Shown one piece after another: positions 1-8,339 of a stretch of 64,000 nt of DNA. The DNA comes from an uncultured Anaerolineae bacterium (GTDB lineage: Bacteria > Chloroflexota > Anaerolineae > Aggregatilineales > Phototrophicaceae). The notes under the pieces were generated by a model. The model was not told the origin of the DNA. It did no database searches and saw only the letters and a program-made list of their open reading frames with translations. How positions within the stretch are numbered: the stretch's first letter is position 1; every line of letters begins with the position of its first letter. Location: contig CALKJO010000005.1 of the NCBI GenBank assembly GCA_937995825.1, positions 124,001 to 188,000 on the forward strand, written 5' to 3'. The position numbers were made by a program, and so were the translations under genes.

Positions 1-647
1 AAAATCGCATACTTGGCGATCAGCGTGCCATCCGCCTGAAGCTCCGGAGTCGCCGCCATGCGCTTGATGTTCTGGGTGTCATACGCGGTCAGCCCCATGA
101 ACAGGATTACGCCGACGATGCTGATGATGAACTGAAGGAAGCTGGAGCCGATCAGCAGGTTGATGAAGATGGCGATGAACAGCCCGATCAGCGCCATCAT
201 GAAGATGCCGCGAAACTGGGTCAGATCAATGTTGGTGATGAAGCCGACCATCGTCATCGCGCCGAACAGCACTGCCGCCGTCCCGAACGCCACCGCAATC
301 GAGCCGAGGCTGAAGACCAAGAAGATCAGCGAAAGCGAAAAGCCCAGCAGACCGGCATACACCATGAACATGAGCGCCGCCATGCCGGGGCTAAGGCGCT
401 GAATCATGGCGCTAATCGCGATCACCAGCCCGATCTGGACGACGAAAGCCAAAATGCCGACAAGGGGGTTAACAGCGAGCTGAACGAGCGCCGGCGTGCT
501 GGCTGTGATGGTCGCGGTGAAGGTGGTGGTCAGCAAGCCAATGAACATCCATGCATAGACCCACTTAAAAAGCGGGCGCGCCTGCTCGTAGCTAAGCGTC
601 GAGACATCGCGTGTTTTATCAAACAGGGATGGCGTTGACAATGCCAT
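1..647 (-). CDS. Bax inhibitor-1 (BI-1/YccA-type) membrane protein, partial
   Basis: Read on the minus strand from ATG at 647-645; the frame stays open to the window edge, so the C-terminus is missing. The start is preceded by a clear AAGGAG Shine-Dalgarno sequence. The product begins MALSTPSLFD and has at least six hydrophobic helices. The stretch reading FMGLTAYDTQ matches the conserved 'TAYDTQ' element near the C-terminal end of the BI-1/YccA/YbhL family. Members are inner-membrane proteins with seven helices, linked to calcium/proton leak or to FtsH in other bacteria. No partner gene is visible here. The family call is confident; the physiological role is not known. Confidence 0.85.
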   Translation of the reverse strand, partial: MALSTPSLFDKTRDVSTLSYEQARPLFKWVYAWMFIGLLTTTFTATITASTPALVQLAVNPLVGILAFVVQIGLVIAISAMIQRLSPGMAALMFMVYAGLLGFSLSLIFLVFSLGSIAVAFGTAAVLFGAMTMVGFITNIDLTQFRGIFMMALIGLFIAIFINLLIGSSFLQFIISIVGVILFMGLTAYDTQNIKRMAATPELQADGTLIAKYAI

Positions 648-752
648 GGCGTCTTCACTCCTTTACACATACTTTTACATAATTACACTATAACCTTAGG
701 AAAGTAAGCTGAGATACCCACTTTTTAGGGGGTTATGCTCATTTGGATGAGA

Positions 753-788
753 AAAATGGGGCGAAATTCTCATTTTTCACCCCATTTT
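753..788 (-). terminator. Rho-independent terminator-like hairpin after the aminotransferase gene
   Basis: AAAATGGGG at 753-761 is the exact complement of CCCCATTTT at 780-788. On the minus strand the second arm runs into a T-rich tract. The hairpin lies just downstream of the stop codon at 795, so it probably ends the three-gene minus-strand operon and insulates the BI-1 gene. Confidence 0.6.
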
Positions 789-794
789 GCCGAG

Positions 795-2093
795 TTAGAG
801 CGCGTTCAGCCCTTCAAACAGGCGCGCCACTGCGCCCGACGTGACTTCGGGCGGGAGCGCATAGGAGAAGCGGATCCAATACTTACCCGCGTCTGAGAAA
901 TAGATGCCAGGCACAACTGCCAGACCGTGATTTTCGCCCAGATGTTTGAGCAGCCCTTCGGAGTCGCCCAGTCCGCCGCGTTCAATGGCAGCAGTGCAGT
1001 CGATGAAGGCATAGTAACCGTCGCCCATGATGAAGGGAAGTTCTTCGCGCAGCAGCACCTCGCGCAGGACGCGGCGGCTCTGACGGCACGGCTCGATGAT
1101 GCCCGCCGCAGCTTTGTCGAAGCCCATTTCATACGCGGCAATCGCAACCGCCTGTGAGAAATACGCCGGAATAACACCGTGTGACGCCTGGCTGGTCAGA
1201 TAATTGATCACCGCTTTGCCAGCCAGTAGATGCGCGCTGCGGACATTCGATGCGCCGAGGCTCTTAGTCAAGCCATCCAGGAAGATCAGGCGGTCGCGTT
1301 CTTCCGGTGTGAAGGCATTGAGGACGGCGTTGATATCGCTCGGACCCGCATCAGTGACCCAATGATAAATCCAGTCGAATAAGACGAACGAGATGCCGGC
1401 TTCAAGCGCCGTTTTCGCCAGCAGGACTTGTTCATCAATTGAGATCGTGCGTCCGGTTGGGTTATCCGGCGAAGTGATCACCAGTCCGGCGATCTTGCGC
1501 CCCTCTTTGGCTGCAACCTCAACGCAGGCATTGATCCCCTCGGGGGTGTAGCGCCAGCCTTCCGCCGGATCGCCAGGCGCAAGCAGCACATTCAGCCCCA
1601 TCCCATACGGACCCCAGTTATAGCTGATCCAGGGGACACGAGAGACGACCAGCAGACTGCCGATCTGCTTCGTACCGAGCGCGATCATCGCCTGATACGC
1701 CTTGTTCAGCCCATCACGCCCACCTTGAACCGCGATGACATTTTCTGTCCCCCAACCGGCTGCGGCGTCGAGATGCCAGTACTGCTCTACCACCGCCTTG
1801 CGAAACTGAACCGTTCCCCAGGGCTGATCGTATGCCGACCCATGTTCAAGCTGAAGCGCGAGCGCGCGCTCATACAACTCACGCGGGACGCCGGGCAGGC
1901 TCGCGCCACCATCACCCTGCGAGGCATCATAAGTGACGGCGTCCGCGCCCATCTTAGTCTTATATGCCTTCAGCGCGTCACGAATGAGAAACATTCGCGA
2001 TGGCGGGATCGGAGCCATCGTCCCAGGATAGCCGTTGACTGGAATCCGGTTTTCCGGCGGAACTACAAACTGGGGTGCATCTAAACTGCTCAA
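795..2093 (-). CDS. PLP-dependent aminotransferase, class I/II
   Basis: A 432-residue fold-type I aminotransferase. The substrate/cofactor motif SPDNPTGR, the acidic residue in LFDWIYHW and the Schiff-base lysine in DGLTKSLGAS are all visible, in the usual order. Length fits aspartate/aromatic-type transaminases of subgroup I. The start is a TTG at 2093-2091 (protein MSSLDAPQF), chosen because GGAGGA lies about 8 nt upstream; no ATG lies near. It is the last gene of a minus-strand operon, 14 nt after the oxidoreductase gene and before a hairpin terminator. Substrate cannot be assigned from sequence. The family is secure, the exact amino acid is not. Confidence 0.88.
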   Translation of the reverse strand: MSSLDAPQFVVPPENRIPVNGYPGTMAPIPPSRMFLIRDALKAYKTKMGADAVTYDASQGDGGASLPGVPRELYERALALQLEHGSAYDQPWGTVQFRKAVVEQYWHLDAAAGWGTENVIAVQGGRDGLNKAYQAMIALGTKQIGSLLVVSRVPWISYNWGPYGMGLNVLLAPGDPAEGWRYTPEGINACVEVAAKEGRKIAGLVITSPDNPTGRTISIDEQVLLAKTALEAGISFVLFDWIYHWVTDAGPSDINAVLNAFTPEERDRLIFLDGLTKSLGASNVRSAHLLAGKAVINYLTSQASHGVIPAYFSQAVAIAAYEMGFDKAAAGIIEPCRQSRRVLREVLLREELPFIMGDGYYAFIDCTAAIERGGLGDSEGLLKHLGENHGLAVVPGIYFSDAGKYWIRFSYALPPEVTSGAVARLFEGLNAL

Positions 2094-2107
2094 CTTCTTC
2101 CTCCATG

Positions 2108-3079
2108 TTATGTCACATGTAAAATCAGCTTGCCAAGATTTGCATTGTCCGCCATGCGGCGGTGGGCTGCTGCTGCATCCTCCAGCGGATATACGCGGTC
2201 GATGATCGGTCGGAGTTCACCGCTGAGGAAGCGCGCATAGGCAAACGCTTCAAAATCCGCAACCAGCCTCGCCTTCTGATCGAGCGGGGTGGCGCGCAGG
2301 GTCGTGCCCGTGACAGTCAGGCTTTTGCTCATAATTGCGCCGAGGTTGATTTCCCCGGATGCGCCGCCGAGAAACCCGATCAGCATCAGACGACCGCCGC
2401 GCCGAAGACAGGCGGTATTGGCGCTCCAGTAAGGCGCGCCGATGAAGTCGAGGACGAGATCGACCCCCGCGCCGTCGGTAAATGCCTGAACGCGCTCCGC
2501 AAAGGAGTCGCGCTTGTAGTTGACCGCCAGCGCAGCGCCAAGATCGCGGCAGAAGGCGCATTTTTCGTCTGTGCCAGCGGTGACGATAGCGCGCGCACTT
2601 GCCGCCCTGACCAACTGTATTGCCGCCGTGCCGACTCCGCTTGCGCCAGCGTGAATGAGGACGGTTTCGCCTGCCGTCAGCCCACCGAGGGTGAACAGAT
2701 TCAGATAAGCGGTCAGAAATGCCTCTGGGACAGCAGCCGCCTGTTCGAATGTGAAGCTGTCCGGGATGCGCATCGCTGCCTGAGCCGGGACAACCGCACG
2801 CTGCGCGTACGCGCCGCCCGAAACGACCGCCATCACGCGGTCACCGACTTGCCATGAACCAGCGGCGGCTTCGACCTCCCCCGCCAGCTCCAAGCCGAGG
2901 ATGGGCGATGCGCCAGGCGGCGGCGGATAGCGCCCCTGACGCTGGAGCAGTTCAGCGCGGTTAACGCCCGCAGCGCGCACGCGGACGAGCAGTTCTCCGT
3001 CTCCAGGAACTGGGTCTGGAGCGTCGCCATAGTACAGGACATCGGGATCGCCTGGCTGATCGTGGAGGATGGCTTTCAT
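2108..3079 (-). CDS. NAD(P)H:quinone oxidoreductase-like zinc-free MDR (PIG3/QOR type)
   Basis: A 323-residue medium-chain dehydrogenase/reductase. It opens MKAILHDQPGDPDVL, has the GroES-like domain with GVNRAELLQRQGRYPPPPG, which is characteristic of the PIG3/TIGR02824 quinone-oxidoreductase group, and a Rossmann motif HAGASGVGTAAIQL. The cysteines of the zinc-binding MDR alcohol dehydrogenases are absent, as expected for QOR-type enzymes. The likely reaction is NADPH-dependent reduction of quinones or related enones in the cytosol. Its ATG overlaps the stop codon of the upstream epimerase gene in an ATGA, so the two are translationally coupled. Confidence 0.87.
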   Translation of the reverse strand: MKAILHDQPGDPDVLYYGDAPDPVPGDGELLVRVRAAGVNRAELLQRQGRYPPPPGASPILGLELAGEVEAAAGSWQVGDRVMAVVSGGAYAQRAVVPAQAAMRIPDSFTFEQAAAVPEAFLTAYLNLFTLGGLTAGETVLIHAGASGVGTAAIQLVRAASARAIVTAGTDEKCAFCRDLGAALAVNYKRDSFAERVQAFTDGAGVDLVLDFIGAPYWSANTACLRRGGRLMLIGFLGGASGEINLGAIMSKSLTVTGTTLRATPLDQKARLVADFEAFAYARFLSGELRPIIDRVYPLEDAAAAHRRMADNANLGKLILHVT

Positions 3080-4017
3080 ACAGTCACCTCTGCGGCACGA
3101 ATGCGCACACGCCAGTCATCAAGGACTTCCCGAAGCATCTGCTCAACCGGAATTTCCGGCTTCCACCCAGTTAGCGCGCGCAGGCGGGACGAGTCGCCGC
3201 ATTTTCGATCAGGGAACTGCTGCCGACTTGCGTTGTAGACGATGCCAACGCGAATGCCCGCCAGCTCGCACAGGCGTTCAAGAACAGCGCGAATGCGCCA
3301 GGTGACGCCGCTGGCTATATTGTAGGCTTCGCCCGGCTGTCCTTTTTCCATCAGCAGCGCGTAAGCGCGAACGACATCGCGGACATGAGTGAAGTCGCGC
3401 TCAGCTTCCAAGTTGCCGCTGACCTCAACCATGGGCGGCTGCATCCCCGCCGCAACACGCGCGACCTGCGCGGCGAAGTCGGTTAGGACAAAGCCGGCTG
3501 CCTGCCCCGCCCCACCATGATTGAAGGGGCGCGCGCGGATGATCGGCAGCCCAGACAGGGCATACTGAACGGCGAGCATCTCCTGAACCATTTTACTGAC
3601 CGCGTAGGGATTAGTCGGGTTGACGGGCGCGGTTTCATCCAGGCAGCCCTGACTGCGAGTCTCGTAAAATTCACCGGTGGTGACGGCGAGTATACGCGGC
3701 GGCGCTTTCATTCCTTTGCACGCGCGCAGAATACGCAGCAGGGTGAAGGTGTTGTTTTCGAGGGTCTCCCAGGCGCGGTTGGACGACGACTGGACATTAG
3801 ACGCCGAAGCAAGGTGATAAATCTGGTTCGGTTGGATATCGTCGATCAGCGCATCGACCGCCTGCGGGTCGCGCAGATCGCACAGATGCGGGGTCATGCT
3901 TTCGGGGGCAGCGCCGCTGTAAACTGTGCCATGAATTTCGACTCTGGGATTATTCCGCAGATATTCAACCAGATACCGCCCCGCAAAGCCGCTCGCTCCC
4001 GTGACCAGAATCCGCAC
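3076..4017 (-). CDS. NAD(P)-dependent sugar-nucleotide epimerase/reductase (extended SDR)
   Basis: A 313-residue extended short-chain dehydrogenase. It starts MRILVTGASGFAGRYL with the GxxGxxG dinucleotide motif and has the catalytic pair in NPYAVSKM (YxxxK) and a C-terminal LTGWKPEIPVEQ segment typical of GDP-mannose 4,6-dehydratase and GDP-6-deoxy-mannose reductase (Rmd-like) enzymes. The likely role is making an activated deoxysugar. The start is a GTG with AGGG upstream. It is first in the operon, 40 bp downstream of a good promoter, and overlaps the next gene by four bases. The substrate is inferred only from similarity of the C-terminal region. Confidence 0.82.
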   Translation of the reverse strand: MRILVTGASGFAGRYLVEYLRNNPRVEIHGTVYSGAAPESMTPHLCDLRDPQAVDALIDDIQPNQIYHLASASNVQSSSNRAWETLENNTFTLLRILRACKGMKAPPRILAVTTGEFYETRSQGCLDETAPVNPTNPYAVSKMVQEMLAVQYALSGLPIIRARPFNHGGAGQAAGFVLTDFAAQVARVAAGMQPPMVEVSGNLEAERDFTHVRDVVRAYALLMEKGQPGEAYNIASGVTWRIRAVLERLCELAGIRVGIVYNASRQQFPDRKCGDSSRLRALTGWKPEIPVEQMLREVLDDWRVRIRAAEVTV

Positions 4018-4058
4018 TATGCCGCCCTTTTTCGGTCTGCCGCGCTCAATGATCGGGA

Positions 4059-4088
4059 ATTATAGGGGAAATGGGGGGTTTGTGCCAA
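4059..4088 (-). promoter_or_regulatory. Sigma70-type promoter for the epimerase operon
   Basis: On the minus strand TTGGCA (4088-4083) and TATAAT (4064-4059) are separated by 18 nt. The perfect -10 box lies about 42 nt before the GTG start at 4017. The rest of the 4018-4140 gap holds no gene; a T6 run follows a weak, imperfect GC-rich stem after the receiver-APH gene. Confidence 0.65.
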
Positions 4089-4140
4089 AATGATCACCCA
4101 TTTAAAAAAGCGAGCGCGTTCCGCAGGCACACCTTTCACG

Positions 4141-5775
4141 CTACTCCCCACTCAGCGCGTTGGCGAGGAATGCCGCCGCGATCAGGGCATGGCGCTTGCG
4201 GGCGGGCGCGAGAAAGCGCACGGTCGTCAGGCGCAGCGCGATGAAAAAGAGCATCATGCGGTACAGCCGGAGCGACCGGCGCACTTCGTCGGCGCGCCCG
4301 CGCATGACAAAGCGGCGAATCCCCTCGATAGCGCGGTGCGCTTTGACAATAGTCAAATCGGCGGCAAGTTCGGGCGGCAGAGGTGCGCCGCTCCCATCCG
4401 GCGCAGTCAGCAGGGACGCCCACGCCGCCAGCAGACTCATGTCCTCAGTCGCGACCAGCTCGATGCGGATCGACATTTCCAGAAAAGCATGATCGTAAAA
4501 GAGCGGCGCAGCGGCGGCATTGGCGAAGTCGATCAGCCAGGCGTTGCGCTGATCGTCGATCAGGATATTATGAATGTGCAGATCGCCGTGAACGTTGGTC
4601 TCGGCATAATCGCCGGTCATAAAGGTACTCAAAGTATAATCGACCGGATCGCGCAGGGAAACCCCATTCACACGCAGCTCACCGCGCACCAAGCTCACTG
4701 CATCATCCTCATCGGCAAGACGGTCGCGCGCCGCGATCAGTTCTTCAGGCTGCAAACGGAGCAGCGCGAAGAACAGGGCGCGTAAATCGACGCCCTGATA
4801 GACGCGCGCACCACGCCGAGTCTGCCAGCTCATTGTGCGGCGAAACAGGGTGTCGATGAGGGCGGCAAGCGCGTCGGGATCGCTGGCATCGAAGTCCTCA
4901 GCAAAATCGTGAATGCCGCCGCCGAGTCCGGCGTAAGTATAGACCATGCCGCCGAGCGCGCGCGTGCGCCAGGCGGGTTCGATGGCGGTGGGGACAAAAT
5001 TGCCCGCCAAACCGCGAATCGACGTTCGATAAGCGCGGATTTCTCGCTCGATCAGCGTCCACGCGCCGATCTTGGCGACGATGACCTCACCCTGTCCGCG
5101 CTCCCCGCTCGGCAGCGCTTTGAAGACCATCGCCCGGCTGTAACCCGGATTGGCGGTGACCGGTTCGATGGCAAGATGTTCCCAGTCGCGGAAAAGTTTG
5201 CGCAGCAGTTCGTCCACCTCCTCACGAAACCGCGCAAGATCATCGGCAGATGCAGATCGAAACGCCATCCGCTTGACCGCCGTGTCGATGAAATCAGGCG
5301 GAAGCTCGATCTGTAAGTTGAGATTGACCCCATGCACACGCTCAAAGGCTTCGCGGATCGTGTCAGGCAGAATTCGCAGGTCTTCAGGGGTTTTCTCAAG
5401 GAATTTGAAGGCGGGCGATGTCCAAAGACGAAATGCGGCATTCTGATTGCGCGTCTGATCCATTGCGCGGCGAACAGACGCAAAGTCGGCGTTGCCAGTG
5501 AGGACAATAGCGGCAAGCGTTGGGTCGATAGCGTGAAGGTCGTCGATCAAACGCAGACCGGCGCGATTTTCCGTGTCGGTATCGACCAGGCGAAGATCAA
5601 CAACCGCGACATGAAAGCGCTCCTCTCGTATCAGATCAAGCGCCTGGGCTTCGTTGAGCGCGGTGCGCACGTAGAAGCCTTCATCTTCAAGCTGACGGCG
5701 CAGCGTGCGGAGCGCCATTTCGTTGTCATCAACGATCAGGACGCGGTAGATGAAGAAGGGCGGCGTCTGCGTCAT
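4141..5775 (-). CDS. Receiver domain fused to an aminoglycoside-phosphotransferase-like kinase
   Basis: A 544-residue protein. Residues about 10-130 form a CheY-like receiver with a full catalytic set: acidic D16/D17, phospho-acceptor D60, T93 and K128. The C-terminal half holds an APH/choline-kinase-like catalytic core: HGDLHIHN at 396-403 (the Brenner-type HGDxxxxN loop) and LIDFANA with the metal-binding D416. About 110 residues of helices follow. No DNA-binding domain or membrane segment is present. It starts 4 nt after the histidine kinase stop codon, with GAGG inside the end of that gene, so the two are probably a pair: the kinase phosphorylates D60 and this controls the APH-like enzyme. 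The small-molecule or protein substrate is unknown. Confidence 0.8.
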   Translation of the reverse strand: MTQTPPFFIYRVLIVDDNEMALRTLRRQLEDEGFYVRTALNEAQALDLIREERFHVAVVDLRLVDTDTENRAGLRLIDDLHAIDPTLAAIVLTGNADFASVRRAMDQTRNQNAAFRLWTSPAFKFLEKTPEDLRILPDTIREAFERVHGVNLNLQIELPPDFIDTAVKRMAFRSASADDLARFREEVDELLRKLFRDWEHLAIEPVTANPGYSRAMVFKALPSGERGQGEVIVAKIGAWTLIEREIRAYRTSIRGLAGNFVPTAIEPAWRTRALGGMVYTYAGLGGGIHDFAEDFDASDPDALAALIDTLFRRTMSWQTRRGARVYQGVDLRALFFALLRLQPEELIAARDRLADEDDAVSLVRGELRVNGVSLRDPVDYTLSTFMTGDYAETNVHGDLHIHNILIDDQRNAWLIDFANAAAAPLFYDHAFLEMSIRIELVATEDMSLLAAWASLLTAPDGSGAPLPPELAADLTIVKAHRAIEGIRRFVMRGRADEVRRSLRLYRMMLFFIALRLTTVRFLAPARKRHALIAAAFLANALSGE

Positions 5776-5779
5776 GAAG

Positions 5780-7543
5780 TCAGCCCTCCATCACAGGCAG
5801 GACGGGCAGCGTGACGCGGAGCGTTGTGCCGCGCTGCGGGTGAGTAGCTTCGACGACGATGTCCCCGCCCATGCTGTCGAGGATCAGCTTGCTGAGCCAC
5901 AACCCCAAACCAGATGAGACGCCGTGCTGCGCGCCTGAAGGAACCGGTTTGACAAACAGCCGATCCAAAACTTGGGGATCGATGCCAGTGCCATTGTCGG
6001 TGACGCGGACATGGATGATCGATGCAGACGAGTCAAATTCGCCTTCAACCCTGACCTGGGGCTGCGGCATCTGGCGAACAGCACGGCAAGCATTCTCGAC
6101 CAGATTCATGAAAATCTCAGTGAGCTGGGCTTCTGAGCCGCGTATTTCCGGGATGTGCGGGTCAAATGCAAGCTGGAAGTCCAACCCTTTGAAGCGAAGC
6201 CGCGCATCATCCAGCACATGCACCAGTGTCGTCTCAAGATGGACTGACTCCGGCTCGCCTTCATTGGCAAGCTGGTTGAGACGGGCGATCAAATGCTGCG
6301 TGAAGGTGACATTCTGCTCAATGTCGTCGAGAATCTGGCTGATGTCGGGATTGGACAAATCAACCCGTTTGCGCAAGCTGGTCACCTGAGGCGCAATAAA
6401 CGTCAGGCTGTTGCGAATCCGGTGCTGAATCGCGCCCATCGCTGTGCCTAAAGTCGCCAGCTTCTTCGCCGCGAGCAAATCGCCGCGCGCCTCACGGTAA
6501 AGCTGCGCATTGTAAAGCGCAATACCAGCGTACCGCGCTAGTGGAACCAGAATGTCAAGGTCGCTGTCATCAAAAACATATTCCTGATCTGGATGATACA
6601 GCGCAATGACACCGATTGTCCGCCCGCAGGCGGTCATCGGCGCGCCAAGGTAGGACGAAAAGATGATCGGAGCCTGATTGTGGGTCTCCGTTTCGGCATA
6701 CCATTTTTCGCCCGCCTCGCGGTTGTAATGGAGCAGCGGTTCGCCATGGGTGATGATCCACCAGGATCGGCTCATGCCGCCTGCAGCCGCAGTCCACCCC
6801 TCAAGCCGAGTGCCATCTCGGTAGACCAAGCCGAAGCGAAGATACCGCTTGTCCTCGTCATACAGCGCAATGTACATATTGTCAGTGGGCATGAGCGGGT
6901 GAAGCTGATCGCGAATCAGCGACAGCGTCTCGGTTTCATCCAGTTGAATATTGGAGGAAAGCTCGCGCCCGATCTCAACAATCGATTTCAACTGCGTATT
7001 CACTTCTTTGTTATCAAGCGCAATCGCGGCGTAATCTGCCATCGCCTGAAGGTAGCGCAGGTCGTCATTGGTGAAGCTGAGATCGTCGGTGAGATGAAAA
7101 ACCGCAATCACGCCGAGAATTTTCGTGCCAACCATCATCGGCGCGCACGCCCAGGACGCAAAAATCGGCTCGATCTCCGGGTTCCATGAGCGCCATGACT
7201 CCCGCCGGGGCAGGATCAGCGGCTGCTGTTCGCGCAGGCTCCAGCGCATCAGCCTGTCAATTGTGTTTGCAAGATCAGATGAGGGCAGATGATCGCGCAG
7301 CGCGAGAACTTCATGCGTCCGCAGATCGGCAGTTTTCACCCCATCCCGATAGATCATCGCGTAAATGGGCGAGTCCACAGCGCGGTTGTAGAGCGCAATC
7401 ACCATGTTAAGCGGATTGAGCAGCTCGATGGTGTGATCATGGAGGATTTCCAGGATTTCACGCTGGGTGAGGGACGGATCGGATGACAGACGCCGCCCCA
7501 ACGTGATCAGGGTATCGAGGCAGTATGCTTTTTCTCTCGCCAT
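5780..7543 (-). CDS. Soluble sensor histidine kinase with two GAF domains
   Basis: A 587-residue protein with no transmembrane segment. Two GAF-type regions (about residues 20-175 and 185-345) precede a dimerisation helix with H374 in AIQHRIRNSL, an atypical H-box, and an HATPase_c domain with N-box EIFMNLVENACRA, G1 DNGTGI and G2 GLGLWLSKLI. It should sense a cytosolic ligand or redox signal and phosphorylate a receiver. The obvious partner is the receiver-APH protein encoded 4 nt downstream. The start ATG has GGAAGGA just upstream. The 7544-7605 gap separates it from a divergent gene; no convincing promoter was identified there. Confidence 0.88.
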   Translation of the reverse strand: MAREKAYCLDTLITLGRRLSSDPSLTQREILEILHDHTIELLNPLNMVIALYNRAVDSPIYAMIYRDGVKTADLRTHEVLALRDHLPSSDLANTIDRLMRWSLREQQPLILPRRESWRSWNPEIEPIFASWACAPMMVGTKILGVIAVFHLTDDLSFTNDDLRYLQAMADYAAIALDNKEVNTQLKSIVEIGRELSSNIQLDETETLSLIRDQLHPLMPTDNMYIALYDEDKRYLRFGLVYRDGTRLEGWTAAAGGMSRSWWIITHGEPLLHYNREAGEKWYAETETHNQAPIIFSSYLGAPMTACGRTIGVIALYHPDQEYVFDDSDLDILVPLARYAGIALYNAQLYREARGDLLAAKKLATLGTAMGAIQHRIRNSLTFIAPQVTSLRKRVDLSNPDISQILDDIEQNVTFTQHLIARLNQLANEGEPESVHLETTLVHVLDDARLRFKGLDFQLAFDPHIPEIRGSEAQLTEIFMNLVENACRAVRQMPQPQVRVEGEFDSSASIIHVRVTDNGTGIDPQVLDRLFVKPVPSGAQHGVSSGLGLWLSKLILDSMGGDIVVEATHPQRGTTLRVTLPVLPVMEG

Positions 7544-7605
7544 TGTCCTTCCCGATGAATTAGAATAACGGCTTTTGAATATGTTATCATAGTAATGTTT
7601 CAGGG

Positions 7606-8316
7606 ATGCAGATCAGACAGCCGATGTCTCCAAACCCAATGTCACCGGCGGATTATCAACCGATACCGAGCAGCACCTCTACGCCTGCATCGCCAGCGGG
7701 GAGAGTGCAGCATGATCCAAAGCGCAGTCAGCGCAGCCGAGCTTTGCTGCTTGCCGCCATCGCGGCGGGATTTGGGATTTTGTGGACGGCGCTCAATGTG
7801 ATTGTGTCGGAACGGATGACGACGCCGCTGATCCCGCTGGAGATCGGCGTGCTGCTCAGCAGCGGCTGGACGCTTCACGTTTTCCTCACCAGCCAGGAAG
7901 AACCGTTCTTCGCACGGCTGGCGCTGACTGAGGCTGGTCTTGCAAGCGTTTGGGCTGTTGGGACGGCGCTGCTCATGCTGCTTGGTGCAAATCCACTGGT
8001 ATCGGGAGTGGCGCTCGCTGCCGGGCTGTGGTTCTGCTCGCTTGCGCTGCCGATCTGGGTGATCGAGATCGAACCTGGCGAAGTGCTGTATTTTCGTCCG
8101 CTTTACCATCGCCCTTACAAGTATGAGCTGGTGAGCTGCCCGGGGCAGCGAATCGCACCCGAACTCAAATCCACTGACCACAATGCGCGGCGCGGCATCC
8201 GGCGCATTATGGACACGCCGACGCACCGATCACAGGTCGAATTAGCGATGGAATGGCTGTGGATCCGTCCACTGGCTGAGCTGCGGCTGCTGTGGAACCT
8301 ACGAAGTGGACTCTAA
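7606..8316 (+). CDS. Membrane protein of unknown function
   Basis: A 236-residue protein not recognised as a known family. After a Pro/Ser-rich N-terminus it has about four hydrophobic helices (for example LLLAAIAAGFGILW and FCSLALPIWVIEI), followed by a soluble C-terminal tail of about 75 residues rich in Arg and His. The N-terminus is uncertain: ATG at 7606 has only a weak ribosome-binding site and in-frame ATG codons follow at 7624 and 7639. It lies 23 nt before the ATPase gene and is likely cotranscribed with it and the liv genes, so a role as membrane partner of the ATPase is possible but is inference. Confidence 0.6.
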   Translation: MQIRQPMSPNPMSPADYQPIPSSTSTPASPAGRVQHDPKRSQRSRALLLAAIAAGFGILWTALNVIVSERMTTPLIPLEIGVLLSSGWTLHVFLTSQEEPFFARLALTEAGLASVWAVGTALLMLLGANPLVSGVALAAGLWFCSLALPIWVIEIEPGEVLYFRPLYHRPYKYELVSCPGQRIAPELKSTDHNARRGIRRIMDTPTHRSQVELAMEWLWIRPLAELRLLWNLRSGL

Positions 8317-8339
8317 GGATAACTGAGAAGGAACAACGC

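Noticed and set aside
4090..4140. Terminator after the receiver-APH gene
   Set aside because: There is a T6 run after a GC-rich stretch, but the possible stem is short and imperfect, so it is not listed as a feature.
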